The notes under the pieces were generated by a model that had not been told where the DNA came from, did not search any database, and was given only the letters and a program-made list of their open reading frames with translations. From Dehalococcoidia bacterium (GTDB lineage Bacteria > Chloroflexota > Dehalococcoidia > UBA2979): DNA of 35,047 nt. The stretch is from positions 1 to 35,047 of the forward strand of contig WHSU01000035.1 in NCBI GenBank assembly GCA_009379925.1, written 5' to 3'. Positions within the stretch are counted from its first letter, which is position 1. Each line of letters begins with the position of its first letter. This document shows positions 14,708 through 22,974 of this stretch, piece after piece. A program made the translations under genes and the position numbers.

Positions 14708-17002
14708 ATGGAGCCGCTTCTCACCGGCGTGCGGGTGCTCGAATTGCGCGGACTGCTCGCCGGCGCCGTCTGCGGCCGCGCGCTCGCCGATGCCGGCGCG
14801 CACGTGGACGCCGTCGACCTCGACCTCGGTCAGACGGCAGACGAAGACCCGTACACCCGGGCCACGCTCGACCTGCCGAAGCGCCTGCTCGGCCCGGGCC
14901 TCGAGGGCGCCCCGCTCGACGCACTGGTCGCGGACGCCGGCCTGTTGCTCGTGGCCGGCGCCCCGGCGGCTATCGAGGCGGCCGGCCTCGCGCCCGATGC
15001 TCTCCGCCGCCGCAATCCGGACGCCCCTATCGTGACCGTGACCCCGTTCGGCTTCGAGGGCCCGCGTCGCGACGACCGCGCGAGCGACCTCATCTCGTTC
15101 CACGCCAGCGGCCTCGCCCGCGTGCTGCTCGGCGCGGTCGAGGACCCCGAGGCGGACCCACCCGTCCGCGCCGCCGGCGAGCAGTCGGCGTTCATCGGTG
15201 GCCTGACCGCCGCCCTCGCCGCCATGTCCGCCCTCTACGACCGCGACGCCACGGGGCGCGCCGGCGTCTACGACGTGTCGGTGCAGGAGGCGCTCGCGGC
15301 GATGCCGGCCCGTGAACTCGCCCTCCCCGCATTCGGAGGGGTCCCCGCCCGCCACCGTACCGCCGGACAGCTCGGCCTGACCTATGTCATCCCCGCGAGC
15401 GACGGGCACGTCGCGATCTCGCCGCGCGAACCCCACCAGTGGGCGGCGTGGCTGAGGGTCATGGGGACGCCGGCCTGGGCCGAGGAGCCGCAGATGCTCG
15501 ACCGCCCCAGCCGGATGCGCCACGGCGACCGCCTCCTGGCGCACATCTCGCCGTGGAGTCGCCGTCACAGCCGCGCGGAGCTGTTCGCCCTCGCGCAGGA
15601 CGCGCACGTCCCCTGCTTCCCCGTGAACGCCCCCGGCGAGGTGCTCGACGACCCGCAACTGGCGCACCGCGGCTTCTTCGTCGACGCCACGCTGCCGGCG
15701 GTCGGCCCGGTCCGCGTGCCGAGCCGTCCCTACCGAGCCTACCGAGCGGAGCAGCCCCCCACCCCATCCACCTCCGAGGCGTCACCGCGCGCTCCCCGTC
15801 CAGCCGCGACCGAGCCTGGCGAGCGCCACGCGCTCGACCGCCTCCCGCTGGAGGGCATCCGGGTCATCGACTTCAGCTGGGTCATCGCCGGTCCCACCTG
15901 CACCCGCTTCCTGGCCGCGTTGGGCGCCGAGGTGATCAAGGTCGAGTCGCCGGCCCGGCCGGACCCGGGGCGTACCTCCGAGCTGCACAGCGTGCTTGGA
16001 CTCTCGAAGCGAAGCCTCGCCATCGACCTCCGCGCGCCCGGCGCCACCGACGCCGTCCGGCGGCTGATCGCGGCGAGCGATGTCGTCGTCGAGAACTTTG
16101 CGACCGGGGTGATGGGCCGGCTCGGGCTCGACTACCCCGCGCTCTCGGCGCAGCGGGACGACCTGATCATGGTCTCCGCCTCGGGCGTCGGCCGTACCGG
16201 CCCGCTCGCCGATAGCGTGGCCTACGGGACGCTACTGCAGTGCTACACGGGCTTCTCGGCGCTCAACGGCTATCCGGGACGCGCCATCACACCCGGCTTC
16301 GCGTGGGCTGACCCGCTGAGCGCCCTCATGATGACCACCGCGTTGATCGCGGCGCTCCGTGAGCGCAGGCGCACCGGCCGCGGTTGCCACATCGACTTCT
16401 CGATGTCGGAGGCGCTGCTGTGGACCATGCCGGGTGCACTCGTCGGCTGGCAGCGGGAAGCCGCCGGGCGCGACGCCGGCCCGCACGGCAACCGTTCGAC
16501 GACGATGTCCCCCCACGAGGTCTATCAGGCCTCAGGTGACGACGCCTGGCTCGCGGTCGCTGCGACATCGGATGAGGAGTGGCGGGCGCTCTGCGGTGTC
16601 GTCCCGGACCTTGGCCCGCTCGCCGGCCTCGACCTGGAGGGCCGCACCGCCCGCGCCGCCGAGGTCGACGCGGCGCTCACCGCCTGGGCCGCGCGGCGTG
16701 ACGCCCGCGATGCCGCGGATGCCCTGCAGCGGGCCGGCGTCCCCGCGACCGCCTCCCTCGACTCGCAACAGCTCTTCGAGGACACACACCTGGAGCAGCG
16801 AGACTTCTACCGCCTCGTCGACACGCCCGATGGCGTGCTCCGCCTGTCCGCCCTCCCGTGGCGCACGCCCGGCGGCCCGCTACCCCGCGTTGAGGCCGCG
16901 CCCGCCTTCGGCGCCGACAACGAGGCGGTGCTTCGCGACATCGCGGGGCTCACGGAGACAGAGGTCGAGGCGCTCCGCTCCGTCCGCGCCTTCGGCGAAT
17001 GA
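14708..17002 (+). CDS. Fused double CaiB/BaiF (class III) CoA-transferase
   Basis: A 764-residue protein made of two CaiB/BaiF domains (about 1-365 and 378-764) joined by a Pro/Ala/Ser-rich linker. Class III CoA-transferases move CoA between carboxylic acids through an aspartyl intermediate. The second domain keeps the N-terminal IRVIDFSWVIAGPTCTRFLA, EVIKVESP and the catalytic Asp (D535, GFAWADPLSA). In the first domain the equivalent position appears to be Q159 (AAGEQSAFIGGL), so that half may be catalytically inactive and structural. ATG 14708 lies 9 nt after TACTCT, a possible -10, with no Shine-Dalgarno, so a leaderless start is possible. Upstream in-frame starts would run through the G-quadruplex region. 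A role in activating an acid released by the neighbouring esterase or dehydrogenases is inferred from position. Confidence 0.88.
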   Translation: MEPLLTGVRVLELRGLLAGAVCGRALADAGAHVDAVDLDLGQTADEDPYTRATLDLPKRLLGPGLEGAPLDALVADAGLLLVAGAPAAIEAAGLAPDALRRRNPDAPIVTVTPFGFEGPRRDDRASDLISFHASGLARVLLGAVEDPEADPPVRAAGEQSAFIGGLTAALAAMSALYDRDATGRAGVYDVSVQEALAAMPARELALPAFGGVPARHRTAGQLGLTYVIPASDGHVAISPREPHQWAAWLRVMGTPAWAEEPQMLDRPSRMRHGDRLLAHISPWSRRHSRAELFALAQDAHVPCFPVNAPGEVLDDPQLAHRGFFVDATLPAVGPVRVPSRPYRAYRAEQPPTPSTSEASPRAPRPAATEPGERHALDRLPLEGIRVIDFSWVIAGPTCTRFLAALGAEVIKVESPARPDPGRTSELHSVLGLSKRSLAIDLRAPGATDAVRRLIAASDVVVENFATGVMGRLGLDYPALSAQRDDLIMVSASGVGRTGPLADSVAYGTLLQCYTGFSALNGYPGRAITPGFAWADPLSALMMTTALIAALRERRRTGRGCHIDFSMSEALLWTMPGALVGWQREAAGRDAGPHGNRSTTMSPHEVYQASGDDAWLAVAATSDEEWRALCGVVPDLGPLAGLDLEGRTARAAEVDAALTAWAARRDARDAADALQRAGVPATASLDSQQLFEDTHLEQRDFYRLVDTPDGVLRLSALPWRTPGGPLPRVEAAPAFGADNEAVLRDIAGLTETEVEALRSVRAFGE

Positions 17003-17004
17003 CC

Positions 17005-17029
17005 GCGCGGGCCTAAGGCCAACCCGCGC
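17005..17029. terminator. Hairpin between convergent CoA-transferase and SMP-30 genes
   Basis: GCGCGGG (17005-17011) pairs with CCCGCGC (17023-17029), and the 11-nt loop contains a smaller palindrome. It begins 2 nt after the CoA-transferase stop and overlaps the stop of the converging gene. No U tract. Confidence 0.45.
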
Positions 17030-17870
17030 CGGGGACCTCGACGTCGGCAACGTAGATCCGTCCCGTGCGGCGGGCGAGCTGTGCATCGACGTCCTCGGTG
17101 CCGGACCACTCCGCCGTCAGCATGAACAACGTCCGGCGGTCAGGGCCGCCCAGCATGCACGCAAAGCAGCCACGGTCGAGGTCGACGGTATCGAGGACCG
17201 CGCCGCCTTCCCGTACGCGCACCGCGCGTTGGTTAGGCACATCCCCGTACCAGGCCGCGCCCTCGGCATCGACGCAGATCCCATCGGGCGCGCCGTCACC
17301 CAGGTCGGCCCACACCCGGCGGTTCGACAGGCCGCCGTCGTCCGCGATGTCGAACGCGGTGAGGCGTCGTCCGAACGACTCGGCGACGATCAGGGTGCCG
17401 TTGTCCGGAGTGACCGCCATACCGTTGGGAAAAGCGAGGTCGCCGGCCACCTGTCGCACGCGGCCGTCCGGCGTGACCAGCGCGATGATGCCACCGCTCG
17501 GATCGCCGCCACCGAGGAAGTCGAACTCGATGCTGTTCAAGTAAATGTGGCCGCGGCCATCGACGACCACCTCGTCGCAGCCCTTCGCGAAGACTCCGCC
17601 CAGGTCGGCGTGCACGACGGACGAGCCATCCACCTCGCGCCGCAACAGCGTTTCGCCCGTCACGAGCAGGTGTCCATCGGGCAGCCAATCGATGCACCAG
17701 CCCATGCCCGGGCGGCCCGGCGCAGCCACCTCGCACTCACCGGCAAGGTCGACGGCCAGGACCTCCTCGCGGCCCCAGTGGGCGAACCACAGCCGGCTGT
17801 CATGCCAGCGTGGCGACTCGACATAAGCCAGACCATCGAGCAGGACCCGCGGCTCGGACAGCGCCATCAT
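17013..17870 (-). CDS. SMP-30/gluconolactonase/LRE-family protein
   Basis: A 285-residue six-bladed beta-propeller of the SMP-30 family, whose members are Ca/Zn-dependent lactonases or esterases. The expected metal ligands can be placed at E18 (AYVESPRW), the Asn of AFPNGMAVTPDN and the Asp of GAPDGICVDAEG. No signal peptide is present. Two ATG codons stand at 17870 and 17867; AGGGGAGC is nearer the usual distance for the second. It is the last gene of a three-gene run after the ArsR-type regulator and DUF1905 gene, 30 bp downstream of the latter. The substrate lactone is unknown. It differs clearly in sequence from the second SMP-30 gene at 29305. Confidence 0.85.
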   Translation of the reverse strand: MMALSEPRVLLDGLAYVESPRWHDSRLWFAHWGREEVLAVDLAGECEVAAPGRPGMGWCIDWLPDGHLLVTGETLLRREVDGSSVVHADLGGVFAKGCDEVVVDGRGHIYLNSIEFDFLGGGDPSGGIIALVTPDGRVRQVAGDLAFPNGMAVTPDNGTLIVAESFGRRLTAFDIADDGGLSNRRVWADLGDGAPDGICVDAEGAAWYGDVPNQRAVRVREGGAVLDTVDLDRGCFACMLGGPDRRTLFMLTAEWSGTEDVDAQLARRTGRIYVADVEVPGAGWP

Positions 17871-17900
17871 CCGCTCCCCTCAGTCTGCGGGACATCGAAG

Positions 17901-18188
17901 TCAGGCACGGCGCCTGGTCCGCGCCTCGGTGAGGTGCACGGTGACGCTATCGCCCGCCGCCTTGCCGATGGCGGCGCGGAGTTCGGCTCTGATCGGGAGC
18001 ATGTGCGTGCCGTCACCAAGCGCCATGAGCGAGCTGGCGAACGGGTGCCCATCGACGGTGCCCGACACCTTGACCAGGCCACGGGTGCCAAAGTAGGCGG
18101 CGGTCCAGTCCGTCACGATGCAGGTCCAGCCACCCTTCACCTCGCGCCGTTTCAGAGTGGCGGAGAAGGTCTTGTCGATTGCGCTCAC
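17901..18188 (-). CDS. DUF1905 domain protein
   Basis: A 95-residue single-domain protein matching the DUF1905 pattern: a beta-rich fold starting [18 protein letters not shown], a central [15 protein letters not shown], then [25 protein letters not shown]. The function of the domain is not established; it occurs alone or fused to YdeI/OmdA-like domains. GTG 18188 overlaps the stop of the ArsR-SRPBCC gene in GTGA, so translation is coupled. The operon context suggests a role in the same small-molecule or stress response as the regulator. Confidence 0.8.
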   Translation of the reverse strand: MSAIDKTFSATLKRREVKGGWTCIVTDWTAAYFGTRGLVKVSGTVDGHPFASSLMALGDGTHMLPIRAELRAAIGKAAGDSVTVHLTEARTRRRA

Positions 18189-18946
18189 GGGTCCACTCCG
18201 TACATGAGCGATCCGGGGGTCGTCAGCTGTTCCCCGGTTTCGAGCCAGGTCTTGAGGCCAGACAGGATCATTGGCCAGCCGCCGTAGAGTTCCTCGCTGG
18301 CGCCGTCGCGGAGCTGGTCGTGGGTGACCGTCAGCCGGCACGAGTCCCCCACCCGCTCGATCTCCCACGTCACACGCGTGGTACCTTCCGCCGTCGCCTC
18401 GGGACTCCACAACGCCCGCATCGACAGCACCAGCCGCCGAGGTCGCTCGACCTCCAGGTTCTCGCCCTCCTCCAGCGCGCCGTCCGCGGCGGGATGCACC
18501 CTCCGAAAGGCCGATCCTGGTGTCCACTCCGACTCGACCTTCGTGCCGAAGTGGTACTTGGCTCGGATGTCGGGATTGGTGATCGCGTCCCACAACCGCT
18601 CTGGAGTGGTGCGGACGTAGATCTCGAAGACCTTCTCCACGCTGTCCTCCAATTCGCGCTTCAGGCCGACGAGGCCGGCGGCCCAGTCCTCGGTGTACTT
18701 GCTCACCCAGCGGTCGTGGACGAGCCGGATTGGGACCGGGTTCAAGAAGTGCAGCTTCTCCCGCCCCCGACGCTTGCTCACGACCAGCCCCGCGGCCTCC
18801 AGGATCCCGAGGTGCTTGGCCACGGCGACGCGCGTCATGTCGAAGCGCGCCTCCAGCGTCGACAGGGACTGACCGTCTTCGACGAAGAGCGCATCGAGCA
18901 GCGCCCTGCGCGTCGGGTCGGCCATCGCCTTGAACACCAGCTCCAC
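18185..18946 (-). CDS. ArsR-family regulator fused to an SRPBCC (AHSA1-like) domain
   Basis: A 253-residue two-domain protein. Residues about 1-90 are an ArsR winged helix ([17 protein letters not shown], then [36 protein letters not shown]). Residues about 105-245 are an SRPBCC domain of the AHSA1 type ([20 protein letters not shown] ... [11 protein letters not shown]), a hydrophobic-ligand pocket. The fusion suggests a one-component sensor of a hydrophobic small molecule. No metal-binding Cys motif of ArsR proper is seen. The start is placed at GTG 18946, which lies 6 nt after a strong -10 (TATAGT), so the message is probably leaderless. A TTG at 18967 would lie upstream of that -10 and is rejected. 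It heads the operon with DUF1905 and SMP-30. Confidence 0.9.
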   Translation of the reverse strand: MELVFKAMADPTRRALLDALFVEDGQSLSTLEARFDMTRVAVAKHLGILEAAGLVVSKRRGREKLHFLNPVPIRLVHDRWVSKYTEDWAAGLVGLKRELEDSVEKVFEIYVRTTPERLWDAITNPDIRAKYHFGTKVESEWTPGSAFRRVHPAADGALEEGENLEVERPRRLVLSMRALWSPEATAEGTTRVTWEIERVGDSCRLTVTHDQLRDGASEELYGGWPMILSGLKTWLETGEQLTTPGSLMYGVDP

Positions 18947-18952
18947 GTCGGG

Positions 18953-18982
18953 ACTATAGGAAACCAAATAGTGTCATGTCAA
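18953..18982 (-). promoter_or_regulatory. Strong leaderless promoter of the ArsR-SRPBCC operon
   Basis: The minus strand has a consensus -35 TTGACA (18982-18977), an 18-bp spacer and -10 TATAGT (18958-18953), followed after 6 nt by the GTG start. The spacer contains ACTATTTGGT, a degenerate palindrome resembling AACCA/TGGTT sites often found ahead of ArsR-SRPBCC genes (from memory), consistent with autoregulation. Confidence 0.65.
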
Positions 18983-19000
18983 CTGCGCATTGAGGACCGC

Positions 19001-19021
19001 GCCGTGTCCCCAGGGCACGGC
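19001..19021 (-). terminator. Terminator-like hairpin after the enoyl-CoA hydratase-like gene
   Basis: GCCGTG (19001-19006) and CACGGC (19016-19021) form a 6-bp stem whose 9-nt loop can pair further (CCC/GGG). It lies 40 bp after the stop of the enoyl-CoA hydratase homologue and before the next promoter on the same strand. Confidence 0.4.
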
Positions 19022-19061
19022 CAGTCTTGGCGAGACGCGAGCCCGAGGGCTCCCGCCGCTT

Positions 19062-19979
19062 CTAGTAGTCGCCGCTTCGACGTACCTCGTCCAGGTACGC
19101 CTGGTCGTCCGCGCTCAGCTCCGGGAACACCTCGCCGCGCCGCCGCAGCTTCCCGGTGAAGTCAGGCGCGCGCTTTTCGTTGAACGCGCGCGGCCCCTCC
19201 TCCGCGTCCGCGGTCAACTGAAGCAGCAGCGTGTTCATCAGGTGCTGGACGTGCCACGCCTCGTCCTCCGGCGCCTCGCGGTATCGCACCACGAACTCCT
19301 TCATCATGCGGAGGGCGACCGGCGGCATCTGCGCGATGCGCTGCGCGATCGCTTCGGTGCGCGACATCAACTCGGCGTGAGGCGCCACCTCATTGATCAG
19401 CCCGACACGCAGCGCCTCCTCGGCGTCCAGCGGGTCATCCGTCAGCAGTACACGCATCGCGTCGGCGTACCGGAGCTGCCGAGCGAGCAGCGTCGCCCCG
19501 GGTCCCGTGCCCAGCCACCCCTGCGAGAGCAACGCGAACTTGAACTGCGCGTGCTCCGCGCACGCGATCCGGATGTCCGTCGATGCCAGCAGCAGGTACA
19601 GCCCGGCGCCCGCTGCCCAGCCATTGACCGCCGCCACCACCGGCTTCCAGATGCGCGGGTAGTGGTCGCCCATCCGTCCGTCCACGCCCGTGCGAGTGCC
19701 ATGCACGCTCCCCGACGGCGGCCAGAAAAGCCGCTCCGTGCGCAGCTGCTCGCGTCCCTCCGGTGACAGGTGCTCCGGAGGCACCAGGTTGTGTCCCGCG
19801 CAGAAGTGCCGCTCGCCCGTACCCGTGATCAGCACCACGCGGACGTCGCGGTCCTCCCATGCCTCCTCCCACGCCTCGGACAGCTCGCGCGCCGTGGCGC
19901 GGTCGAGCACATTCGCCCGGTCGGGGTTGTCGATGGTGATGTAGGCCAGCCCGTCCCGCGTCTCGTAGACGATCCCCAC
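19062..19979 (-). CDS. Enoyl-CoA hydratase/isomerase (crotonase) superfamily protein, atypical active site
   Basis: A 305-residue crotonase-fold protein. The fold is clear from GLAYITIDNPDRANVLD, the oxyanion-hole segment GERHFCAGHNL, the second oxyanion stretch NGWAAGAGLYLLLASTDIRI and DAEEALRVGLINEVAP. In classical enoyl-CoA hydratase two glutamates do the chemistry: one in GGGCEL and one in the FxxPE segment. By alignment by eye these positions here are Tyr (GAGLYL) and Gln (LLSQGWLG). Hydratase activity is therefore unlikely, and another crotonase reaction (isomerase, hydrolase, C-C bond chemistry) or an inactive protein is possible. GTG 19979 has AAGGAGG upstream. It diverges from the alpha/beta hydrolase gene. 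Confidence 0.85.
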   Translation of the reverse strand: MGIVYETRDGLAYITIDNPDRANVLDRATARELSEAWEEAWEDRDVRVVLITGTGERHFCAGHNLVPPEHLSPEGREQLRTERLFWPPSGSVHGTRTGVDGRMGDHYPRIWKPVVAAVNGWAAGAGLYLLLASTDIRIACAEHAQFKFALLSQGWLGTGPGATLLARQLRYADAMRVLLTDDPLDAEEALRVGLINEVAPHAELMSRTEAIAQRIAQMPPVALRMMKEFVVRYREAPEDEAWHVQHLMNTLLLQLTADAEEGPRAFNEKRAPDFTGKLRRRGEVFPELSADDQAYLDEVRRSGDY

Positions 19980-20137
19980 GCCCTGCCTCCTTCGTGCCGC
20001 CCGACTCTACCCGACTCCGATCGCCCCGTCGCCGAGGCCGGTACGAGCACCAGCGAGGCCGCAACAAGCACCCGTGGACTTGGCACGCCACGCATAATGG
20101 CTCCCAGCACACCGCTCGCACGGGAGGGACATCCACG

Positions 20138-21013
20138 ATGCCGACCGCCGCCATCAACGGCACCGAGATCTACTACGAGACGCACGGCAGCGGCTTCCCG
20201 CTCGTCTTCGCCCACGGCGGATTCGGAGGTCTCGGCACCGGCGCCGGTGGCAACGTACCCGCCTGGGTCGAGCGCTTCAGCGAGCACCTGCAGGTCATCC
20301 TCCCGGACCGCCGCTCGTCCGGCCGTTCCGGCTTCCCGGACGTCCCCCACACCATGTCCCTCTTCGCCAGCGACATCCGAGAGTTGCTCCGTCATCTGGG
20401 CCACGACCGCGCCTTCGTCTGGGGCACCTCCGCCGGAGGCCCCATCGCCACCACCTTCGGCCTCGAGCACCCGGACGCCGCCGCCGGCCTGGTGATCGCC
20501 GAGACGGCTCCGTGGCTCTCCCAGGATCCGGACCTCCTTGGGCGTCTGCGCGGGCGCATCGAGGTGCTTACCACCAGCGGTGCGCAGGCGGCATACGACG
20601 CCCGCCGCGAAGGCGGCACGGTCGGCCTCAACCTCTTCGCCGCCACCCGCCCCGCGGAGACGGAGGAGGAGCAGCGCGCCCGCGACCAGCGCCGGGCCGC
20701 CATTCAGGGCCAGCTCGCCCAGGTCCCGCGCGAGGAGCGCGTCGCCAAGTACGGGGCCGAACTGCGCACCTACGCCGCCCACCTCGACTTCGACGCCACG
20801 TCACGCTTCGCCGAGCTCAAGATGCCCGTCCTCATCGTCTACGGCACCGGCGACACCGTGTACCCGGATGTCCCCTGGGCCACGCTCGCCGAGGGCAACC
20901 CCAACATCGAGGTACGTCTCTTCGAGGGCCTCGAACACGGCGCCGCCAGCAACACGCCGGAGGGCGAGGCCGCGATCCTCGACTTCCTCCGCCGCCACAC
21001 GCCGGCCGGCTGA
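20138..21013 (+). CDS. Alpha/beta hydrolase
   Basis: A 291-residue alpha/beta hydrolase. The oxyanion region PLVFAHGGFGG, nucleophile elbow GTSAGG, acid residue in VYGTGDTVYP and catalytic His in GLEHGAAS give a full Ser-Asp-His triad. No signal peptide. Substrates of such enzymes (esters, amides, epoxides, C-C bonds) cannot be told apart here. ATG 20138 has GGGAGGGA at good distance; the ORF is open further upstream but lacks a better start. A CATAAT element at 20093-20098 may be its -10. The GH15 gene follows after 30 bp on the same strand, so the two are likely co-transcribed. Confidence 0.88.
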   Translation: MPTAAINGTEIYYETHGSGFPLVFAHGGFGGLGTGAGGNVPAWVERFSEHLQVILPDRRSSGRSGFPDVPHTMSLFASDIRELLRHLGHDRAFVWGTSAGGPIATTFGLEHPDAAAGLVIAETAPWLSQDPDLLGRLRGRIEVLTTSGAQAAYDARREGGTVGLNLFAATRPAETEEEQRARDQRRAAIQGQLAQVPREERVAKYGAELRTYAAHLDFDATSRFAELKMPVLIVYGTGDTVYPDVPWATLAEGNPNIEVRLFEGLEHGAASNTPEGEAAILDFLRRHTPAG

Positions 21014-21043
21014 GCGCCGGCGCCGCGGATCACGAGGCAGCGC

Positions 21044-22831
21044 GTGTCGGCGCCGATCGAGGACTACGCGCTCATCGGCGACTGCGAGACCGCGGCGCTC
21101 GTCAGCCGCGACGGCTCGATCGACTGGCTCCCCGTGCCCCGGTTCGATTCGCACGCCTGCTTCGCCGCGCTGCTCGGCACCGAGGACCACGGCTTCTGGC
21201 GCCTCCGCCCCGTCGGCGAGGTCACCGAGGTCCGCCGCCAGTACCGTGGCGACACGCTGGTCCTCGAGACCGAGTTCACCACTCCCGAAGGCGCCGTCCG
21301 TCTCGTTGACTGGATGCCCGTCCGTGACGGGCTCCTGTCGGTAAACCGCCTCGTGGTGGGCGTGCGTGGGCGCGTCGAGATGGCGATGGACCTGAGCATC
21401 CGCTTCGTCTACGGCTCCGCCGTGCCCTGGGTCCATCGCGTCGACGAAGGGCTACTCGCCGTAGCCGGTCCCGATGCGCTCCTCCTGCGCACGCCCGTCG
21501 GCACCCACGGCGAGGGGCTGCGCACCGTCGCGCGCTTCGTCGTCGAGGAGGGCGCCGAGGTGCCGTTCGTCCTGTCGTGGTTTCCCTCGAACGAATCGCC
21601 GCCGCCCGCGCTCGATGTCGCCACGTCCCTCCAGGAGACAGAGCGTTGGTGGCAGGAGTGGGGCGCCCGCTGTGGGTATCACGGCCCATGGCGCGGCCCC
21701 GTCATCCGTTCGTTCATCACGCTGAAGGCCCTCACCTACGCGCCCACCGGCGGCATCGTCGCCGCACCCACCACCTCGCTGCCCGAGCAGATCGGAGGCG
21801 CGCGCAACTGGGACTACCGCTACTGCTGGCTCCGCGACGCCACGTTCGCGTTGTACGCACTGGTCACCGGCGGCTACTTCGAAGAGATGCGCGCGTGGGA
21901 AGACTGGCTGCTTCGCGCCGTCGCCGGGGCACCCTCGCAGGTCGCCATCATGTATGGCCTCGCCGGCGAACGCATGCTCACGGAGTACGAGGCGCCGTGG
22001 CTGCCCGGATACGAGGGCTCCCAACCGGTGCGCATCGGCAACGCCGCCTACGCGCAGCGACAGCTCGATGTCTTCGGCGAGGTGATGGACTCCCTGCACA
22101 CAGCGCGGCAAGCCGGACTGGGACACAGCGACGACGCATGGCACCTCCAGCGAGCCCTCATGGACTACCTGGAGCGCATCTGGCGGCAGCCCGACTACGG
22201 CATCTGGGAAGTCCGAGGCAAGCCGCGCCACTTTACCTACTCGAAGGTGATGGCCTGGGTCGCCTTCGACCGCGCCGTCAAAGCCTGTGAGCTGCACGGC
22301 CTCGACGGTCCCGTCGACCGCTGGCGGACCCTCCGCGACCAGGTGCACCAGGAGGTGTGCGAGCGCGGCTACAACCCCGCCACCGGCACCTTCACCCAGT
22401 CTTACGACAGCACCGAACTCGACGCGAGCCTGCTGTTGATCCCGCTCGTCGGCTTCCTCCCCGCGACGGACAGCCGCATGCGTCGCACCATCGAGGCGAT
22501 CCAGCGCGACCTCACGCGCGACGGCTTCGTCTATCGCTACCGCACGGAGTCCGGTGTGGACGGCCTCCCCGCCGGCGAAGGCGCCTTCCTCGCCTGTACC
22601 CTGTGGCTCGCCGACAACCTCATCCTGCTGGGCGACAAGCCCGCGGCGAGGGAGATCTTCCGGCGTGTGCTCGGCGTGGCCAACGACGTGGGACTGCTGG
22701 CCGAGGAGTTCGATGTCGTCGCGCGGCGCCAGGTGGGCAACTTCCCACAGGCCTTCTCCCACGTCGGCCTGGTGAACACCGCCCGCAACCTCGCCGCCCC
22801 CGGCGGCCCCGCCGAGCGCCGGCCGACCTGA
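21044..22831 (+). CDS. Glycoside hydrolase family 15 (glucoamylase/trehalase-like)
   Basis: A 595-residue GH15 protein with the N-terminal beta-sandwich (IEDYALIGDCETAALV, RDGSIDWLPVPRFDS) and the (alpha/alpha)6 catalytic domain from about residue 215. Diagnostic blocks are GGARNWDYRYCWLRDATF, containing the substrate-binding Arg/Trp/Asp residues, and LLAEEFDVVARRQVGNFPQ, with the expected catalytic Glu. The architecture matches the cytoplasmic GH15 proteins of actinobacteria, some shown to be trehalases, others glucoamylases. It would release glucose from alpha-glucosides or trehalose. No signal peptide. GTG 21044 is preceded by GAGG. It is probably in an operon with the alpha/beta hydrolase upstream. 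Confidence 0.92.
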   Translation: MSAPIEDYALIGDCETAALVSRDGSIDWLPVPRFDSHACFAALLGTEDHGFWRLRPVGEVTEVRRQYRGDTLVLETEFTTPEGAVRLVDWMPVRDGLLSVNRLVVGVRGRVEMAMDLSIRFVYGSAVPWVHRVDEGLLAVAGPDALLLRTPVGTHGEGLRTVARFVVEEGAEVPFVLSWFPSNESPPPALDVATSLQETERWWQEWGARCGYHGPWRGPVIRSFITLKALTYAPTGGIVAAPTTSLPEQIGGARNWDYRYCWLRDATFALYALVTGGYFEEMRAWEDWLLRAVAGAPSQVAIMYGLAGERMLTEYEAPWLPGYEGSQPVRIGNAAYAQRQLDVFGEVMDSLHTARQAGLGHSDDAWHLQRALMDYLERIWRQPDYGIWEVRGKPRHFTYSKVMAWVAFDRAVKACELHGLDGPVDRWRTLRDQVHQEVCERGYNPATGTFTQSYDSTELDASLLLIPLVGFLPATDSRMRRTIEAIQRDLTRDGFVYRYRTESGVDGLPAGEGAFLACTLWLADNLILLGDKPAAREIFRRVLGVANDVGLLAEEFDVVARRQVGNFPQAFSHVGLVNTARNLAAPGGPAERRPT

Positions 22832-22974
22832 CCGGTACCGCACGTACGCGACGCCCGCCCGTCCTCAGCGTCTACGCTAGGAATAGCCAGAACGAATCGA
22901 CACGCGATGCGGCGCGATCTCGCGAAGGCGAATCGAATCCCCTATCGTGCGGCGATACAGGAGGGGTGGCGACC

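Noticed and set aside
17398..17406. CGTTGTCCG, a near match to the LacI half-site, inside the SMP-30 gene
   Set aside because: Single half-site within a coding region, without palindromic partner; probably chance.
16359..18287. A 642-codon open frame on the plus strand crossing the CoA-transferase end and the SMP-30/DUF1905 genes
   Set aside because: It is antisense or out of frame to well-supported genes, has Arg/Ser/Pro-rich composition typical of GC-rich shadow frames, and no recognisable domain.
22890..22960. tRNA-like stretch (GCGAATCGAATCCCC) and a CGAATCGA direct repeat upstream of the hot-dog gene
   Set aside because: No acceptor stem, D-arm or anticodon arm can be folded around it; the 8-bp direct repeat 36 bp apart is too short to interpret.
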